A DNA stretch of 38,539 nt from Nitrobacter sp. Nb-311A (GCF_000152905.1 NZ_CH672420.1:160101-198639); one strand, 5' to 3'; shown: positions 26,588-36,840, counted from the stretch's first letter. Notes: generated by a model from the letters alone, not told the origin. A program made the numbers and translations.

Positions 26588-26618
26588 GCCTCGCTTCTGA
26601 TGGATCAGAAGCGAGGCT
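26587..26618. terminator. Strong hairpin between convergent lpxB and gltA
   Basis: AGCCTCGCTTCTGAT (26587-26601) pairs with ATCAGAAGCGAGGCT (26604-26618), about 14 bp around a tight TGGA loop. It begins at the last base of the lpxB stop and lies 17 bases from the end of gltA on the other strand, so it can serve both genes. No T-run follows on either strand. The inner CGCTTCTGAT/ATCAGAAGCG palindrome is shared with 15846-15868. Confidence 0.7.
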
Positions 26619-26634
26619 TCATGGCTCCGCGAAA

Positions 26635-27936
26635 CTACGTGCGGTGAGTCATGTCGATGTAGTCGCGCCGGGTCGCGCCGGTGTAAAGCTGCCGGGGACG
26701 GCCGATCTTCTGCTGCGGATCCTCGATCATCTCGCTCCACTGGCTGATCCAGCCGACGGTGCGCGCAACCGCGAACAGCACCGTGAACATCGAGGTCGGA
26801 AAGCCCATCGCTTTCAGGGTGAGGCCCGAATAGAAGTCAACGTTAGGATAAAGCTTGCGATTGATGAAATACTCATCGTTCAGGGCGATCTTTTCCAGTT
26901 CCAACGCCACCTTGAGCATCGGATCGTTGCCGTGGCCCGTCTCGTTGAGCACCGCGTGACACATTTTTTGCATGATCTTCGCGCGCGGATCGTAGTTCTT
27001 GTAGACTCGATGTCCGAAGCCCATCAGCCGGACATCGCTGTTCTTGTCTTTTACCCTATCGATGAAATCCGGAATCCTGTCCACTGTTCCGATTTCGGAA
27101 AGCATCGTCAGCGCCGCTTCGTTAGCGCCGCCGTGCGCGGGTCCCCACAGGCAGGCAATTCCGGCGGCGATGCACGCAAATGGATTCGCGCCTGACGAGC
27201 CGGCGATGCGCACGGTCGATGTCGATGCGTTCTGCTCGTGGTCAGCATGCAAAATAAAGATTTTGTCGAGCGCGTCCGCCAGAACCGGGTTGATGTTATA
27301 GTTCTCACACGGCACGGCGAAGCACATATGGAGGAAGTTTTCGGCAAAGCTCAGAGAGTTGTTCGGATATATGAACGGCTGGCCGATCGTATATTTGTAA
27401 GCCATTGCCGCGAGTGTCGGCATTTTCGCGATCATGCGCATTGACGCGACCATGCGCTGCTTCGGATCGTTGATGTCGGTGGAGTCGTGATAGAAAGCGG
27501 CGAGCGCACCGACCGCAGCCACCATGACCGCCATGGGATGAGCATCGCGGCGGAAGCTCTGGAAAAACCGCGTCATCTGCTCATGGACCATGGTATGGTG
27601 GGTGACGCGCTCATCGAAATCGTTCTTCTGCGACTTCGTGGGCAGCTCACCGTAGAGCAGCAGATAGCAGGTCTCGAGGAAGTCTCCCTTTTCCGCGAGT
27701 TGTTCGATCGGATAACCGCGATATTCGAGCACGCCTTCGTCGCCGTCGATATAGGTGATCGTGGACTGGCAACTGGCGGTGGACGTGAACGCGGGATCAT
27801 AAGTAAACATGCCTGCCTGCGCGTAGAGCTTTCCGATGTCGATGACATCGGGTCCGACCGTGCCGCTCAGTACGGGAAACTCGTACGTCTTGTTATCGAC
27901 CGTCAACGTTGCGGTTTTTGTGCTCGTTGCGTTCAT
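26635..27936 (-). CDS. gltA: Citrate synthase (type II)
   Basis: Condenses oxaloacetate and acetyl-CoA in the TCA cycle. The 433-residue length is the hexameric, NADH-sensitive gram-negative type. The catalytic triad is H268 in [10 protein letters not shown]309 in [15 protein letters not shown] and D367 in NVDFYSGL. The N-terminal beta domain (about 1-60) is the regulatory part of this type; [10 protein letters not shown] and [19 protein letters not shown] are family blocks. GGGGGG lies six bases before the ATG on the minus strand. It is 143 bases downstream of gltX and convergent with lpxB. Confidence 0.97.
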   Translation of the reverse strand: MNATSTKTATLTVDNKTYEFPVLSGTVGPDVIDIGKLYAQAGMFTYDPAFTSTASCQSTITYIDGDEGVLEYRGYPIEQLAEKGDFLETCYLLLYGELPTKSQKNDFDERVTHHTMVHEQMTRFFQSFRRDAHPMAVMVAAVGALAAFYHDSTDINDPKQRMVASMRMIAKMPTLAAMAYKYTIGQPFIYPNNSLSFAENFLHMCFAVPCENYNINPVLADALDKIFILHADHEQNASTSTVRIAGSSGANPFACIAAGIACLWGPAHGGANEAALTMLSEIGTVDRIPDFIDRVKDKNSDVRLMGFGHRVYKNYDPRAKIMQKMCHAVLNETGHGNDPMLKVALELEKIALNDEYFINRKLYPNVDFYSGLTLKAMGFPTSMFTVLFAVARTVGWISQWSEMIEDPQQKIGRPRQLYTGATRRDYIDMTHRT

Positions 27937-28079
27937 CGTGAAGCCCCCCGATGAGATCGTTGCGGATCGCCTGGTCTCTCTCGATAAGGGAGACTAATCG
28001 GCCATCAAAAAAGCGCCGCGCAAAGGGGTATCGTATTGCTGTGTGCACCGCAAGATCGCCAGAAATCGGATGGCGGGTA

Positions 28080-29504
28080 CTACGGTGAGCTTTGATCACG
28101 GAGCCGAGCCAGACACGTTTCTTTTCCGAGCGTGGCGAGGACGTCGAATATGCCGGGCGATGTCGTTCGGCCGGTCAACGCGATTCGAAGCGGCTGTGCG
28201 ATTGCGCCGAGTTTGAGATTGTTCTGTTCGGCAAAAGTCCGCATCGCGGCTTCGGTCGTCTCCGCGGTCCACGAGGTGACCGATTCAAGGTCTGCGCGAA
28301 GCCTTCCGATCAGTGCGCGTGTCTCCGGCGTCAGCAACGCTGCGGCTTTGGCTTCTATCGTCAAAGGTCGATCCGCGAAGATGAATCGAGCGCCCTCGAT
28401 CAATTCTATGAGGGTTTTGGCCCGTTCTTTGAGTCCGGGCATCGCGCGCAGGAGTTGCGCTCGTGTGACATCGTTGAGTTTTGGCTTGAGGTCTGCTCCG
28501 CGCGGAACGTAATCAAGCGCATTCTCGAACAGCCTCATCAGCGCGTGATCGTCACAATTGCGGATATAATGCCCGTTGAGATTCTCGAGTTTGGCAAAGT
28601 CGAAACGTGCAGCGGAGCGCCCGATAGCAGGCAGGTCGAACGCCTCGATCATTTCCTGCGTGGAGAAGATTTCCTGATCGCCGTGGCTCCAGCCGAGCCG
28701 AACCAGATAGTTGCGGAGCGCCGCCGGCAGATATCCCATTGCTCGATAGGCATCGACTCCCAGGGCGCCGTGACGTTTGGAAAGTTTCGAGCCGTCGGGG
28801 CCATGGATAAGCGGAATGTGGGCCATGATCGGAACAGCCCATCCAAGGGTATCGTATATCTGCTTCTGGCGGGCCGCGTTGATGAGGTGATCGTCGCCGC
28901 GAATGATGTGCGTCACGCCCATGTCGTGGTCATCGACAACGACGGCGAGCATGTAAGTCGGCGTGCCGTCGCCGCGCAGCAGCACGAGGTCATCGAGATT
29001 TTCGTTCTGCCAGACAATGCGCCCTTGAACCTGATCCTCGATCACGGTTTCACCGGTCAGAGGCGCCTTGAGGCGAATGGTTGGCTTGACGTCCGGCGGT
29101 GCTTCGGACGGGTCGCGATCGCGCCAGCGGCCGTCGTAAAGCTTGGCGCGACCTTCGGCCCGCGCCTTCTCGCGCATCTGGGACAGCTCTTCCGAGGTCG
29201 CATAACACCGGTAAGCCTTGCCCTCGGCTAGCAGCTGCTCGGCGATCTCGCGATGCCGCGCAACGCGGGAAAACTGGTACACGACGTCGTCGTCCCACTC
29301 GATTCCCAGCCACGTCAGCCCGTCAAGGATCGCATCGATGGCTTCCGGCGTGGAACGCGCGCGATCGGTATCCTCGATCCGGAGCAGCATCTTGCCGCCG
29401 TGCTTGCGCGCATAGAGCCAATTAAAAAGCGCGGTCCGGCCGCCGCCGATGTGAAGAAAACCGGTCGGGGAGGGCGCAAAGCGTGTAACGACGGGGGCTG
29501 TCAT
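28080..29504 (-). CDS. gltX: Glutamyl-tRNA synthetase
   Basis: Class Ib synthetase that charges tRNA-Glu. The 474-residue protein has the HIGH-type motif [10 protein letters not shown] (residues 17-26) and the KMSKS-type motif KLSKRHG (240-246), giving the HIGG/KLSKR pair common in bacterial Glu[14 protein letters not shown] follows the Rossmann start, [16 protein letters not shown] is the central conserved block, and the all-helical anticodon domain runs from about residue 320. The promoter must lie in the 232-base divergent gap shared with glnS. Whether it is discriminating or also charges tRNA-Gln cannot be judged, but the glnS next door makes the discriminating form more likely. Confidence 0.95.
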   Translation of the reverse strand: MTAPVVTRFAPSPTGFLHIGGGRTALFNWLYARKHGGKMLLRIEDTDRARSTPEAIDAILDGLTWLGIEWDDDVVYQFSRVARHREIAEQLLAEGKAYRCYATSEELSQMREKARAEGRAKLYDGRWRDRDPSEAPPDVKPTIRLKAPLTGETVIEDQVQGRIVWQNENLDDLVLLRGDGTPTYMLAVVVDDHDMGVTHIIRGDDHLINAARQKQIYDTLGWAVPIMAHIPLIHGPDGSKLSKRHGALGVDAYRAMGYLPAALRNYLVRLGWSHGDQEIFSTQEMIEAFDLPAIGRSAARFDFAKLENLNGHYIRNCDDHALMRLFENALDYVPRGADLKPKLNDVTRAQLLRAMPGLKERAKTLIELIEGARFIFADRPLTIEAKAAALLTPETRALIGRLRADLESVTSWTAETTEAAMRTFAEQNNLKLGAIAQPLRIALTGRTTSPGIFDVLATLGKETCLARLRDQSSP

Positions 29505-29736
29505 TGTGGCGTATCTGACACTTTGGAGATGATATCGGCGGGGCGTTTACCACGCCCAGGATTCGCATGCACGGCTAACTGGCCTGCTTCGTGGCGTCAA
29601 TGTAGCGAAGAGCTGTTTTGTCCGTTTCTATCCCAAGCGGAATGCTCCGGACGCCGCCGTTCCGTGGCTGCCGGCATCTCGGCCCTTGGCGACCGCGTAT
29701 GGATTTGGCACATAGGCTCAGAGCGAAGGGCACACA

Positions 29737-31416
29737 ATGACCGACGAATCGACTGCGGAAGCGGGCCGGGATTTCATACGCGATATCGTGGCCGCTGACC
29801 TTGCATCCGGAAAACACAAGAGCATCGTCACCCGGTTTCCGCCGGAGCCGAATGGCTATTTGCATCTCGGACACGCCAAATCGATCTGCCTGAATTTCGG
29901 CATTGCCGAGGATTTTGGTGGGCGTTGCCACCTCCGCTTCGACGACACCAATCCGACCAGGGAGGAGCAGGAATACATCGACGCCATCCAGCGCGACGTC
30001 CGCTGGTTGGGCTTCAATTGGGGAACACACCTCTATTATACCTCTGACTATTTTGAGCAGCTTTACGCGTGGGCGCAGCACCTCATTCGCGCAGGAAAGG
30101 CCTATGTCGATGATCAGACGCAGGAGGAAATCCGGCTGGCTCGCGGTACGCTGACCGAACCCGGCAGAAACAGCCCGTTCCGCGACCGGCCGGTTGATGA
30201 AAATCTTGAGCTGTTCGCGCGGATGCGGGCCGGAGAATTTCCCAATGGCGCGCGGGTTCTGCGGGCGAAAATTGACATGACCTCCGGCAACGTCAACCTG
30301 CGTGATCCAGTGCTCTACCGGATTCTACACGCCGCTCATCCGCGCACGGGGACCGCGTGGAACATCTATCCGAGCTATGATTTCGCCCATGGGCAGTCCG
30401 ACTCGATCGAACACATCACGCATTCCGTCTGTACGCTGGAGTTCGAGGATCATCGGCCGCTCTATGACTGGTTGCTCGACAATCTTCCGGTGCCGTCGCG
30501 ACCGCATCAGTATGAATTTGCCCGGCTCAACGTCACGCATACGCTGTTGTCGAAGCGGGTGCTGACCGAGCTCGTTCGCGGTGGTCACGTCGCGGGTTGG
30601 GACGATCCTCGCATGCCCACGCTTGCGGGCCTCCAGCGGCGCGGCGTACCGGCGGAAGCGCTGCGCGAGTTCGTCAAGCGGATCGGCGTCGCGAAAGCGA
30701 ACAGCACGGTCGACGTCGGGATGCTCGATTTCGCCATTCGCGAGGCTCTGAACAGGTGCGCGCCGCGTCGCATGGCCGTCTTGCGTCCACTCAAGGTCGT
30801 GATCGAGAACTATCCGGAAGGCGAGAGTGAGGAACTCGAGGCGGTGAACCATCCCGATGATCCCTCGCAGGGCACGCGATGGATACGATTCGGGCGCGAG
30901 ATTTTTATCGAGCAGGACGACTTCATGGAAAATCCGCCGAAGAAGTTCTTCCGCTTGTCACCGGGCAAGGAAGTGCGGCTGCGGTACGCGTACTTCATCA
31001 CGTGTCGCGACGTGGTGAAGAATTCCGCGGGCGAAGTGCTCGAACTCCGCTGCACTTACGATCCGGCGACCAGAGGGGGCAATGCGCCTGACGGCCGCAA
31101 GGTGAAGGCCACAATGCATTGGGTGAACGCGGCGGACGCCGTGCCGGCCGAGATCAGACTCTACGGCCATCTGTTCGATACTGAGCAGCCCGACGCGGCG
31201 AACTTCGTATCCCAACTCAATCCGCAATCGCTTCAAACTTTGTCCGGTTGCATGGTTGAGCCCGCTCTCGCCCGAGAAGATGCCGAGGATCCGGTGCAGT
31301 TCGAACGGCAGGGCTATTTTTGCCGGGATAAGGACTCTGCTCCCGGCAGCCTGGTGTTCAACCGGACAGTCGGCCTGCGCGACACCTGGGCCAAGGTTGC
31401 GGCGACCGGTTCCTGA
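29737..31416 (+). CDS. glnS: Glutaminyl-tRNA synthetase
   Basis: Class Ib synthetase that charges tRNA-Gln directly. [20 protein letters not shown] carries the HLGH motif (43-46), the PEPNGYLH wording that separates GlnRS from Glu[22 protein letters not shown] and the KMSKS-type motif LLSKR (270-274) follow, and the C-terminal half has the two beta-barrel anticodon domains of GlnRS (about 335-550). The 559-residue length matches bacterial GlnRS. Many alphaproteobacteria lack GlnRS and use the GatCAB route; bacterial GlnRS is generally held to be of horizontal origin. Here it is divergent from gltX. Start ATG 29737 has AGCGAAGGG just before it. Confidence 0.96.
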   Translation: MTDESTAEAGRDFIRDIVAADLASGKHKSIVTRFPPEPNGYLHLGHAKSICLNFGIAEDFGGRCHLRFDDTNPTREEQEYIDAIQRDVRWLGFNWGTHLYYTSDYFEQLYAWAQHLIRAGKAYVDDQTQEEIRLARGTLTEPGRNSPFRDRPVDENLELFARMRAGEFPNGARVLRAKIDMTSGNVNLRDPVLYRILHAAHPRTGTAWNIYPSYDFAHGQSDSIEHITHSVCTLEFEDHRPLYDWLLDNLPVPSRPHQYEFARLNVTHTLLSKRVLTELVRGGHVAGWDDPRMPTLAGLQRRGVPAEALREFVKRIGVAKANSTVDVGMLDFAIREALNRCAPRRMAVLRPLKVVIENYPEGESEELEAVNHPDDPSQGTRWIRFGREIFIEQDDFMENPPKKFFRLSPGKEVRLRYAYFITCRDVVKNSAGEVLELRCTYDPATRGGNAPDGRKVKATMHWVNAADAVPAEIRLYGHLFDTEQPDAANFVSQLNPQSLQTLSGCMVEPALAREDAEDPVQFERQGYFCRDKDSAPGSLVFNRTVGLRDTWAKVAATGS

Positions 31417-31484
31417 TTTCGCGGGTATTCCGCATCCGTTCCACTGTTCGCCTTACATCTTCTTCCACTAGCATCGCCGCTATA

Positions 31485-31690
31485 GCGTTTTCAAGCGAAG
31501 TGGAATCCGGTTCGCGTCAAGAAAACGCGTCAAATCACAAAGCGAGAGTTTTTCACCGCTTCCGTGAAGCGGCGAAAGACTCTAGGAGCATGATCCCGAA
31601 AAGCGGAAACCGCTTTTCGGAAAAGATCATGCTTAAACAAAAAGATAAGCGACGAGTCCGATTCAACGCAGTTGAATCAGACACTAGGGC
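31485..31690. repeat. Mosaic of palindromic repeats between glnS and comEC
   Basis: No gene in the 291-base gap. Block 1 (31485-31535, GCGTTTTCAAGCGAAG... to ...GAAAACGCGTCAAA) is a divergent palindrome related to 15781-15830. Block 2 (31587-31633) is a nested palindrome: AGCATGATC / GATCATGCT outside and CCGAAAAGCGG / CCGCTTTTCGG inside. Block 3 (31660-31678) is GATTCAAC-GCA-GTTGAATC. It ends near GACACTAG (31680-31687), the same word that ends the other repeats. This is the style of rhizobial intergenic mosaic elements. Confidence 0.75.
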
Positions 31691-31707
31691 GGTGAAGGGG
31701 CGACTGC

Positions 31708-34014
31708 ATGGCGGAGCGGGGCAGGGCTCGCGATCGGAGGGGAGGGCGCGCGGGAACGTGGCCGACGCCGCAAGCCGTCGCCGTTCCTTCGCAAACCCCT
31801 TCGGGCGTGTCGCCGGCAATCGTCGCGCGGTTCCGGGCCTGGGCTCGCGCGGAAGCGGCAGCCGTTCGCCTCCTGCCATGGGTGCCTGTGGCGTTCGGCT
31901 CGGGTATTGCGATCTATTTTTCCGCAGGTCATGAGCCCGTTGCCTGGTTCGTCTCCGTGATCGCCGGAGCGTTGTTCGTGACGGCGCTGCTCCTGCGCCG
32001 GCATCGGGCATTTCCCGCCGCCGCCATGGTTGCGGCGGTTGTCGCAGGGTTCGCTGCCGCCACGGTCAGGACGGCACAGGTCTCGCACGTTGTCCTGACG
32101 CGGCCGATGTACACACCGCTGCTCCAGGGCTTCATCGAAACCAGGGAGGTGCGCGAGCGAACCGATCGGTTTGTCTTGCGCGTCGTTCGGATGGACAGCC
32201 GGCGGTCGCACGTCAGGCTCGAGCGCGTGCGGCTATCGGTCAGGAAAGGCGCCGCGCCCGCCGTCGGTAGCTTCGTGGAGCTGAAAGCGCGGTTGCAGCC
32301 GCCGCTTATGCCTGTGCGGCCCGGAAGCTTCGACTTCGCCCGCGACATGTATTTCCATGGCATCGGCGCTTCCGGCTTCGTGATGGGCGCCATCAAGACC
32401 GTGAGCCCTCCGTCTGGCGGCGGGCTCATGCTGCGCTATGCTACCTTGATGCAGGAGTTGCGCGACGCCATCGACGCCCGCATCCGGCTTGTTCTCAGTG
32501 GGGATTCGCGGGCCATTGCCACAGCGCTCCTGACGGGACGGCGCGACGCCATCACGACGCCCGTTAATGACGCGATGTTCATTTCGGGACTAGGCCATGT
32601 GCTTTCGATTTCCGGCTATCACATGGCCGTCGTCGCCGGCGTGGTGTTCTTCGCGGTGCGTGCGCTGTTGGCGCTGGTTCCGGCGTTGACGGCGACGTTC
32701 CCGATCAAGAAGTGGTCTGCGGCGGCGGCGCTCGCGGCGGCCGCTTTCTATCTTCTGCTGTCGGGGGCCGAAGTCGCGACCCAACGCTCGTTCTTCATGA
32801 CGGCGGTGGTGCTGATTGCGATCATGGTGGATAGGCGCGCCATTACGTTTCGCACGCTCGCGGTCGCAGCAATGATCGTGCTTGCGATGGCGCCGGAATC
32901 ATTGATCCATCCGAGCTTTCAAATGTCGTTCGCGGCGACGCTCGGGCTGGTGGCGCTGGTTCAGGTCGGCATGCCGAAGATGCTCGCAACGCCCGATCAC
33001 TCGCCGACGGCGAAGGCCGCCCTGTGGGGTGGACGCGAAATCGCCATGCTGGCGCTGGCCTCATTCGTGGCCGGACTCGCGACCACGCCCTATGTCGCGT
33101 TTCATTTCCATCGTGTGACGCCATACGGCATGGTTGCGAACCTGCTGGCGATGCCGGTGGTCTCGGCGCTGGTGATGCCGGTCGGACTGCTCGGACTTGC
33201 GGCCATGCCATTCGGCTTCGACGGCGTGTTCTGGCGGCTGATGGATTTTGGCATCGAATGGATGGTTGCCGTGGCTCAAGGGGTCACGGAGCTGCCGGGC
33301 GCCATCGGCCGCGTCTCGGCCTTCGGAGCGGGGCCGCTGCTCGCGGCGACAGCGGGCATCATTCTGCTCGGACTTCTGAGAACGCCGCTGCGCTGGAGCG
33401 GCGTCGTCATCAGCGGGCTGGCGGTCGCGTGGTCACTTGCGGCGACACCGCCGGATATCCTGATCTCCGCGGAAGGTCGCAACGTCGCGGTGAGGGGTGA
33501 GGACGGCCGCCTGCGCCTCGTCAGCGCGGGCAAGGATTCTTTCGCTGTCAGGGAATGGCTCGCCGCCGACGGGGACGAGCGTGGGCCTGCCGATCCCGCG
33601 CTGGCAGAGGGCGTCTCATGCGACGATGAGGGTTGCGTGGTCAAGTTGAGCGGAGGTGGACTTGTCGCGCTGACGCGGCGTCCTGAGGCGATGCGGGATG
33701 ATTGCGTGCGGGCGGAGCTTATGGTGACGCAGTGGGAGGCTCCGGAGGGCTGCCGCGCGCAGGTGATCGATCGAAACCGGCTGCGGCGCGAAGGCGCCCT
33801 TGCCTTGTGGCGAGCCCCAGGTGCTTCAGGATCCGGTGTTTCAACCGACAGTACTTCAAGACCCCGCTTTGCCGTTGTCGCCGTCCGGCCTGCCGGCCTC
33901 GAGCGTCCCTGGTCATCCGCGGCCGCCGATGAACAGGCGGCACGGCTGCAATCAAGATCGGAGCCTCCGGCCGACGCCACGCCGGCACCCGAGGATCTCC
34001 AGCCGGACGATTGA
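31708..34014 (+). CDS. ComEC/Rec2-family membrane protein, short form
   Basis: Polytopic inner-membrane protein related to the channel that takes up single-stranded DNA in natural competence. The 768 residues contain two N-terminal spans, a DUF4131-like OB domain (about 130-225), and the Competence domain (about 260-560) with the family block GLGHVLSISGYHMAVVAGVVFF, SGAEVATQRSFFM and HPSFQMSFAATLGL. After the last spans (about 590) comes a 180-residue Pro/Ala/Ser-rich tail in place of a recognisable metallo-beta-lactamase domain with HxHxDH, so the nuclease part seems absent or decayed. ATG 31708 has AAGGGG (31694-31699) upstream, next to the repeat mosaic. Competence function is inferred only. 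Confidence 0.82.
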   Translation: MAERGRARDRRGGRAGTWPTPQAVAVPSQTPSGVSPAIVARFRAWARAEAAAVRLLPWVPVAFGSGIAIYFSAGHEPVAWFVSVIAGALFVTALLLRRHRAFPAAAMVAAVVAGFAAATVRTAQVSHVVLTRPMYTPLLQGFIETREVRERTDRFVLRVVRMDSRRSHVRLERVRLSVRKGAAPAVGSFVELKARLQPPLMPVRPGSFDFARDMYFHGIGASGFVMGAIKTVSPPSGGGLMLRYATLMQELRDAIDARIRLVLSGDSRAIATALLTGRRDAITTPVNDAMFISGLGHVLSISGYHMAVVAGVVFFAVRALLALVPALTATFPIKKWSAAAALAAAAFYLLLSGAEVATQRSFFMTAVVLIAIMVDRRAITFRTLAVAAMIVLAMAPESLIHPSFQMSFAATLGLVALVQVGMPKMLATPDHSPTAKAALWGGREIAMLALASFVAGLATTPYVAFHFHRVTPYGMVANLLAMPVVSALVMPVGLLGLAAMPFGFDGVFWRLMDFGIEWMVAVAQGVTELPGAIGRVSAFGAGPLLAATAGIILLGLLRTPLRWSGVVISGLAVAWSLAATPPDILISAEGRNVAVRGEDGRLRLVSAGKDSFAVREWLAADGDERGPADPALAEGVSCDDEGCVVKLSGGGLVALTRRPEAMRDDCVRAELMVTQWEAPEGCRAQVIDRNRLRREGALALWRAPGASGSGVSTDSTSRPRFAVVAVRPAGLERPWSSAAADEQAARLQSRSEPPADATPAPEDLQPDD

Positions 34015-34052
34015 GAAGCTGGTCCGTCGCAAGTCTTTCGCTCCGGATGAAA

Positions 34053-34754
34053 TCAGTACTTGCGGTAAATACCGATCAGTCTGCCCTGAATCTGGACACG
34101 GTTGGGCGGAAGAATGCGAACCTCGTATGCGGTATTCGCCGGCTCCAATGCGATCGAAGCACCGCGACGGCGAAAGCGTTTCAACGTCGCTTCCTCGTCA
34201 TCGATCAGGGCAACGACAATGTCGCCGGTGTCGGCGGTCTGGTTGCGCTGAATCAACGCCAGATCGCCATCGAGGATTCCGGCTTCGACCATGGAATCGC
34301 CCCGCACCTCAAGCGCGTAGTGCTCTCCGGTGCCGAGCATGTCGGGTGGCAGGCTGATGGTGTGGCTGCACGTTTGCAGCGCCTCGATCGGCGTGCCGGC
34401 TGCGATCCGTCCCATGACCGGAACGGCGACCGGACGCTCGCCGTCCTCAACGCTGCCCCCGCTGTTGCGGCGAACCTTGCCCAGATTGCCCTCTATGACG
34501 CTCGGTGTGAAACCGCGACGGCCACCGCCGCTTGCGGCAAGCTCCGGCAGCTTGATAACTTCGATGGCGCGGGCGCGATTGGGCAGGCGGCGGATGAAGC
34601 CTCGCTCTTCCAGTGCAGTGATCAGGCGATGAATGCCGGACTTCGAGCGTAAATCGAGCGCGTCCTTCATTTCATCGAACGAGGGCGGCACGCCGGATTC
34701 TTTCAGTCGTTCGTTGATAAAACGCAGGAGTTCGTACTGTTTGCGCGTCAGCAT
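34053..34754 (-). CDS. lexA: SOS repressor LexA
   Basis: Represses DNA-damage genes and cleaves itself when activated by RecA. The 233-residue form begins [17 protein letters not shown], the LexA winged-helix N-terminus (about 1-70) with [17 protein letters not shown] as the recognition region. A longer linker (about 70-110) follows, then the self-cleavage bond A119-G120 in GRIAAGTP, the catalytic Ser154 in RGDSMVEAG and Lys192 in EATLKRF. The open frame extends upstream to 34859, but those residues are not LexA-like. A LexA box lies 111 bases upstream of the start, supporting autoregulation. Its likely target in this window is the micro-ORF at 7479. Confidence 0.97.
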   Translation of the reverse strand: MLTRKQYELLRFINERLKESGVPPSFDEMKDALDLRSKSGIHRLITALEERGFIRRLPNRARAIEVIKLPELAASGGGRRGFTPSVIEGNLGKVRRNSGGSVEDGERPVAVPVMGRIAAGTPIEALQTCSHTISLPPDMLGTGEHYALEVRGDSMVEAGILDGDLALIQRNQTADTGDIVVALIDDEEATLKRFRRRGASIALEPANTAYEVRILPPNRVQIQGRLIGIYRKY

Positions 34755-34864
34755 CCCGACCCAGTCCCTGGTTGGTGGTTCCTGCCGATGACGGGATGTC
34801 GGGTCTGCAGCCCTTGGCATCCGAGGCACGAGCAGTTGAAACAAATCATGAACAGACACTATAT

Positions 34865-34879
34865 GTTCGATATGTGTTC
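34865..34879 (-). promoter_or_regulatory. LexA box upstream of lexA
   Basis: On the plus strand GTTC (34865-34868), seven bases, GTTC (34876-34879); read on the gene strand it is GAAC-N7-GAAC. This is the alphaproteobacterial operator and sits between moeA and lexA, so it is the expected autoregulatory site. Confidence 0.85.
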
Positions 34880-34914
34880 CGCAACCCTTAATTTAAGGTC
34901 AACAAAGCGACGCT

Positions 34915-36129
34915 TTATGACAGAGAGAGCTTAATGATGGCGCAGGGCTCGCCTTTGCTTGCGGCCGGCGCAAACGGCGTGCGGATGATGAGAGCCTCCG
35001 CCGCAGCGAGCTTTCCCATCAGCGAGCTGTCCTGATGTCCGATCGGCGTCGCGATCGGCAGCCCGTCCGTCGAGTGCGTGAGGCGGGCCCGCAGATAATC
35101 CTGCCTGGCTTGGTTGGCGCTAACGTCGCTTCCGAGCACCGCCGGTTCAACGCGATGGTGGATGTCCTCGCGCCCGGACAGCGCGCGAATCAGCGGCACC
35201 ATGAACAGGAAGGCGCAGATGTAGGACGAGACAGGGTTGCCGGGCAGGCCCATCACATACATCGCGCCGAGGCGTCCGTGCATCATCGGCTTGCCCGGCC
35301 GCAGCGCGATCCGCCAGAATGCGATCTGCACGCCTTCGGCCTCGAGCGCGCGCTTCACGAAATCATGATCGCCGACCGATGCGCCGCCGGTCGTGACGAG
35401 AATGTCGGCGCCGCTGTCGCGGGCCCGGCGGATCGCGGCTGTTGTGGCGTCCATCGTGTCGGCGGCGATGCCGAGGTCGATCGTTTCGGCGCCTTCGGCC
35501 CGGGCGAGGGCGCGAAGCGCGTAGCCGTTGGACAGGACGATCTGGCCTGGACCGGGCGTCGCGCCAGGCAATACCAGTTCGTCGCCGGTCGCAAGCACGG
35601 CAATTCTCGGGCGGCGATGCACCGGCAGGTCCGGATAGTTCATGCCAGCAGCAAGGGAAAGATGACGATCGGTGAGATGGCTGCGGGCCCGGATCAGGAC
35701 GTCGCCTTCACGAAAATCCACCCCGGCAGGACGGATGTTCTTCCCGGGGGCGGTGGCGTCCTTGACGATGACATCGTCGCCGTCGCGTTCGGTGTCTTCC
35801 TGGATCACGACGGTATCGGCGCCGTCCGGCACCACGCCGCCGGTGAAAATCCGTAAGGCCTCGCCGCTACGCATCGCGCGCTCCAGCGGCCGTCCCGCGG
35901 CGCTCTCGCCGATCACCTGCAGTCGTGCTGGAATCGTCGCAATATCCTCTGCGCGCACGGCATAGCCGTCCATCGCCGACATTGCGACCGGCGGCTGAGT
36001 GCGGCGTGAGGAAAGATCGCGCGCCAGCACTCGCCGATGCGCGGCTTCGAGAGCTACTGTTTCCTCCGGGAGTGGTTCGACTCCGGCGAGAACAGCCGCA
36101 AGGGCGTCGGCGACTGCCATCAGGGCCAT
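34915..36129 (-). CDS. moeA: Molybdopterin molybdotransferase MoeA
   Basis: Inserts molybdate into adenylylated molybdopterin, the last step of Mo-cofactor synthesis. The 404-residue protein has the MoeA four-domain layout: SAMDGYAVRAED in domain I/III, the domain-II insert (about 45-145), the MoaB/Mog-like domain III with VLATGDELV and DILVTTGGASVGDHDFVK, MYVMGLPGNPVSSYICAFLF, and a small beta domain IV at the end. AGGAGA lies nine bases before the ATG on the gene strand. It follows moaC by 116 bases in the same direction; lexA follows it. Confidence 0.95.
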   Translation of the reverse strand: MALMAVADALAAVLAGVEPLPEETVALEAAHRRVLARDLSSRRTQPPVAMSAMDGYAVRAEDIATIPARLQVIGESAAGRPLERAMRSGEALRIFTGGVVPDGADTVVIQEDTERDGDDVIVKDATAPGKNIRPAGVDFREGDVLIRARSHLTDRHLSLAAGMNYPDLPVHRRPRIAVLATGDELVLPGATPGPGQIVLSNGYALRALARAEGAETIDLGIAADTMDATTAAIRRARDSGADILVTTGGASVGDHDFVKRALEAEGVQIAFWRIALRPGKPMMHGRLGAMYVMGLPGNPVSSYICAFLFMVPLIRALSGREDIHHRVEPAVLGSDVSANQARQDYLRARLTHSTDGLPIATPIGHQDSSLMGKLAAAEALIIRTPFAPAASKGEPCAIIKLSLS

Positions 36130-36245
36130 GACCTTATTCTCCTGGGACGTGCCTGGCGGAATGCGTCAATCATCTACCGAACTTGCGGCTCGTATACAAC
36201 GGCACGAGGGAGCCAAAGCCGCCCGACGGCCCGCTCGCGCCGGCG

Positions 36246-36776
36246 CTACTGTTCCGATGGGGTATCTGTCACGAGATAGTGGCCAGACTTGCCGCCCTTT
36301 TTTTCGACCAGGTGGATGCCATCGATCCGGACGCCGCGTTCGACCGCCTTGATCATGTCGTAGATCGTCAGGCAGGCGACGGAGACCGCCGTGAGAGCTT
36401 CCATCTCCACGCCGGTCGGACCCGAGACTTTAACGCTGGCGCGCACCCGGCAGCCGGGGATCTTCTTGTCGGCCTCGATATCGAGGGTGACCTTCGACAG
36501 CGCCAGCGGATGGCAGAGCGGGATCAAATCCGAAGTGCGCTTGGCGGCCATGATGCCGGCGATGCGCGCGGTGCCGAGCACGTCGCCTTTCTTGGCGTTG
36601 CCGCTTTCGATCAAGGCCAGCGTCGCCTTGGTCATGATGACCTGTCCCTCGGCGACGGCGACGCGCTCGGTTGCGGGCTTTGCCGAGACATCGACCATCC
36701 GCGCCTCGCCTTTGACATCGATGTGGGTGAGGGCGGGTTTGTCTTTCCCGGCGGTCTTGTTTTTCTTGTCTGCCAT
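36246..36776 (-). CDS. moaC: Cyclic pyranopterin monophosphate synthase MoaC
   Basis: Works with MoaA on the first steps of molybdopterin synthesis, forming cPMP. From ATG 36776 it has 176 residues, with the family blocks [54 protein letters not shown], and [20 protein letters not shown] with KAVERG, which holds the catalytic Lys and Asp residues. The open frame continues upstream to 36848 through a palindromic repeat and is not coding there. moaA is not in the window. Its order with trpC upstream and moeA downstream on the minus strand is typical of this group. Confidence 0.96.
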   Translation of the reverse strand: MADKKNKTAGKDKPALTHIDVKGEARMVDVSAKPATERVAVAEGQVIMTKATLALIESGNAKKGDVLGTARIAGIMAAKRTSDLIPLCHPLALSKVTLDIEADKKIPGCRVRASVKVSGPTGVEMEALTAVSVACLTIYDMIKAVERGVRIDGIHLVEKKGGKSGHYLVTDTPSEQ

Positions 36777-36803
36777 GTCAATCAAATCCTGGGCTGGTTC
36801 GCC

Positions 36804-36826
36804 CCTTCTCCCACAAGGGGAGAAGG
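36804..36826. repeat. Short palindromic repeat between trpC and moaC
   Basis: CCTTCTCC (36804-36811), loop CACAAGG, GGAGAAGG (36819-36826). This is the very common 'CCTTCTCCC..TTGTGGGAGAAGG' type of short palindrome scattered in Rhizobiales intergenic DNA. It lies 15 bases after the trpC stop and may act as a weak processing site or terminator. Confidence 0.75.
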
Positions 36827-36840
36827 AAACAAGGCGAAGG

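Noticed and set aside
28092-29231. Long plus-strand open frame (379 codons) opposite gltX
   Set aside because: It lies entirely antisense to an intact glutamyl-tRNA synthetase, has no recognisable domain or ribosome site, and is the usual mirror frame of a GC-rich gene.
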